Program-made: the position numbers and the translations under genes
NCBI GenBank assembly: GCA_964505065.1
Contig: CAZDGF010000009.1
Coordinates: forward strand, 1 to 64,000
DNA length: 64,000 nucleotides
Direction: 5' to 3'
Source of the DNA: JABMMZ01 sp964505065
GTDB lineage: Bacteria; Bacteroidota; Bacteroidia; NS11-12g; UBA955
Part shown: piece after piece, positions 62,578 to 64,000 of the stretch
Numbering within the stretch: position 1 is the first letter of the stretch
How the letters are laid out: the number at the start of each line of letters is the position of its first letter
Notes under the pieces: generated by a model
Seen by the model: the letters and a program-made list of their open reading frames with translations, nothing else
The model's database searches: none
What the model was told of the DNA's origin: nothing

Positions 62578-63413
62578 TATTTATTTCTTACTCCTTTTCT
62601 ACGTTCTATGATATGTTTGCTTGAGGCTTTTTTAGGGTCTCTTGTTTTTTGTCCTTGACTGTATATACCAGTTCTTGAGCGTGGTTGTCCTCCTTTAGAG
62701 CGACCTTCGCCACCACCCATTGGATGGTCTACAGGATTCATTGCTGCTGGGCGTGTACGTGGGCGTCTGCCTAACCATCTGCTTCTTCCAGCTTTACCTT
62801 TTACCTCTAAGCTATGGTCGGGGTTTGATACCGAACCAATAGTAGCAAAGCAAGTAGCAAGTATCATACGGGTTTCGCCCGAAGGTAACTTTACTACAAC
62901 GTATTTACCATCTTTTGCTGAAAGCTGAGCGTAAGAACCTGCACTTCTGCAAATTTTTGCACCTTGCCCTGGTTGCATTTCTATATTGTGAATGATAGAA
63001 CCCAAAGGTATTTCAGATAATGGTAATGTATTACCTAATTCTGGAACAGAACCAGCTCCTGAAGATATTTTTTGTCCTACTTTTAATCCATTAGGGCAAA
63101 TAATGTATCTTTTTTCGCCATCAGCATATTCTACCAATGCTATGAAAGCGGTACGGTTTGGATCGTATTCCACAGTTTTCACTTCGGCTGCAACACCTTG
63201 TTTATCTCTGCGAAAATCAATAATTCTATACTTTCTTTTATGTCCACCGCCAATATAGCGCATGGTCATTTTTCCTTGATTGTTACGTCCACCACTTTTA
63301 TGAATACTTTCTGTTAAGCTTTTTTCAGGTTTTGAAGCTGTAAGCTCAGCAAAAGTATTTGCTACTCTAAAACGAGTGCCGGGTGTAATCGGTCTAAGTC
63401 TTTTAACTGCCAT
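62577..63413 (-). CDS. rplB: Ribosomal protein L2
   Basis: 278 residues: N-terminal VKRLRPITPGTRFRVAN, and the C-terminal NPVDHPMGGGEGRSKGG with the conserved His near the peptidyl-transferase centre. Length normal. Confidence 0.98.
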   Translation of the reverse strand: MAVKRLRPITPGTRFRVANTFAELTASKPEKSLTESIHKSGGRNNQGKMTMRYIGGGHKRKYRIIDFRRDKQGVAAEVKTVEYDPNRTAFIALVEYADGEKRYIICPNGLKVGQKISSGAGSVPELGNTLPLSEIPLGSIIHNIEMQPGQGAKICRSAGSYAQLSAKDGKYVVVKLPSGETRMILATCFATIGSVSNPDHSLEVKGKAGRSRWLGRRPRTRPAAMNPVDHPMGGGEGRSKGGQPRSRTGIYSQGQKTRDPKKASSKHIIERRKGVRNK

Positions 63414-63418
63414 TTTCT

Positions 63419-63706
63419 TTAAATATTTGCGTAGAAGTCAATTGCTTGACCGTCTTTTAATCTACAAATTGCTTTTTTATAAATGTTTGTTCTGCCTGTG
63501 GTTTGTCCTGTACGTCTGTTTCTTTTACGTTTTGGCGCTATTACACTGGTGTTTATCCATTCCACTTCTACTCCGTAAATTTTTTCAATTTCGGCTTTAA
63601 TTTCAATTTTTGATGCTGCACGTTGACAAACAAATCCATATTGTTGTCTTTTGTCAGTCAACATTGTCATTTTTTCTGTAATTAGTGGTTTTATTAATAC
63701 TGACAT
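63419..63706 (-). CDS. rplW: Ribosomal protein L23
   Basis: 95 residues: VLIKPLITEKMTMLTDKRQQ, then the C-terminal YKKAICRLKDGQAIDFYANI. It forms the docking site for trigger factor and SRP at the exit tunnel. 5 bp before rplB. Confidence 0.97.
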   Translation of the reverse strand: MSVLIKPLITEKMTMLTDKRQQYGFVCQRAASKIEIKAEIEKIYGVEVEWINTSVIAPKRKRNRRTGQTTGRTNIYKKAICRLKDGQAIDFYANI

Positions 63707-63710
63707 ATTC

Positions 63711-64000
63711 TTAATAATTCAATGTTTCTTTAATGATATCTATACTTCCATCTACTAATACTAAAGTTTTAGCTTTAAGAATATGGTAAGTGTTAATTTC
63801 TGCTGCTGGTAATGTATGTGCTTTAGGTAAATTTCTTCCGCTTAAGTACACATTTTTATTCATTTCTGGTGTTACAAATAATACTCTTTGGTCGTTAATT
63901 TTAAGATTATTAAGTACAGTTGTAAATTCTTTTGTATTCGGCTTTTCAAAGTTTAAGCTATCTAAAACAATAATGTTTTGGTTAGAAGCTTTGTGTGATA
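63711..64000 (-). CDS. rplD: Ribosomal protein L4 (C-terminal part; cut by the window end)
   Basis: The last 96 codons of L4 are present, ending in IDIIKETLNY and TAA. They include NQNIIVLDSLNFEKP and NVYLSGRNLPKAHTLPAAEI, the conserved C-terminal region. The start lies beyond base 64000. It is 4 bp before rplW. Upstream members of the S10 operon (rplC, rpsJ) would follow outside the window. Confidence 0.93.
   Translation of the reverse strand, partial: SHKASNQNIIVLDSLNFEKPNTKEFTTVLNNLKINDQRVLFVTPEMNKNVYLSGRNLPKAHTLPAAEINTYHILKAKTLVLVDGSIDIIKETLNY

Noticed and set aside
1..64000. tRNA, rRNA, CRISPR array or prophage
   Set aside because: No cloverleaf with CCA-type end, no rRNA signature, no regularly spaced repeats and no phage structural or integrase genes were seen. 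Small RNAs may still have been missed by eye.

Overview
The window is one continuous stretch of a low-GC (about one third G+C by eye) chromosome from a Bacteroidota bacterium, probably of the Chitinophagales/Sphingobacteriia type; rank below phylum is inference. Evidence: TAnnTTTG promoter boxes, almost no Shine-Dalgarno sequences, a PorQ protein and a type IX secretion (T9SS) C-terminal sorting domain, PUR-alpha/DUF3276, DUF4271, DUF4920, DUF5723 and LVIVD proteins, many SusD-style lipoproteins with a Cys lipobox, and the phylum's ribosomal protein types. No rRNA, tRNA, CRISPR array, prophage or intact IS was seen.

Layout. 1-3.2 kb: a small lipoprotein and a NarL-type two-component pair. 3.2-6.1 kb: a compact minus-strand arsenic operon (arsR, DUF6428 protein, metallophosphoesterase, outer-membrane barrel, a 47-codon membrane peptide, arsC) with no arsenite pump. 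6.2-18.7 kb: single genes, including MazG, AlkB-like oxygenase, HMG-CoA lyase, an RRM protein, an amino-acid permease, a methylcrotonyl-CoA-type carboxyltransferase, an EamA exporter and envelope lipoproteins. 18.7-22.4 kb: an AAA_14/DUF4143 ATPase and the malic enzyme-PTA fusion, with a repeat-rich spacer between them. 22.4-23.5 kb: a decaying patch of two genes, each with one in-frame stop, with a mobile element between them. 23.5-30.7 kb: HEAT-cyclophilin, Omp85-like barrel, DUF4271, hemD-like gene, nadK, dctA. 30.7-33 kb: an AlbA_2/HATPase regulator flanked by structured repeats. 33-41.9 kb: envelope and metabolism genes (DUF5723, Ppx/GppA, HmgA, TPR lipoprotein, a tandem pair of related lipoproteins, methyltransferase-PAP2-ZIP operon, PorQ). 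42-51.1 kb: an S74 tail-fibre-like surface protein, a T9SS cargo, a TPR/HTH regulator, DUF3276 and PBP1C. 51.3-64 kb: the S10-spc-alpha ribosomal operon on the minus strand, rplQ back to rplD (cut by the window end), ended by a strong terminator.

Most notable: (i) three copies of an undescribed-looking 145-bp miniature element with CCCAAATT/AATTTGGG ends, 5-bp target duplications in two copies, and an internal hairpin with a compensatory base-pair change; (ii) an arsenic operon built from envelope and phosphoesterase parts with a tiny membrane protein coupled to arsC; (iii) several genes whose TAnnTTTG box ends exactly 5 nt before the start codon, predicting leaderless mRNAs; (iv) five copies of ACTATTT spaced in multiples of about 11 bp with a perfect 16-bp inverted repeat in front of the AAA_14 ATPase.

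Assignments come from reading motifs and from knowledge of families; no database search was run.
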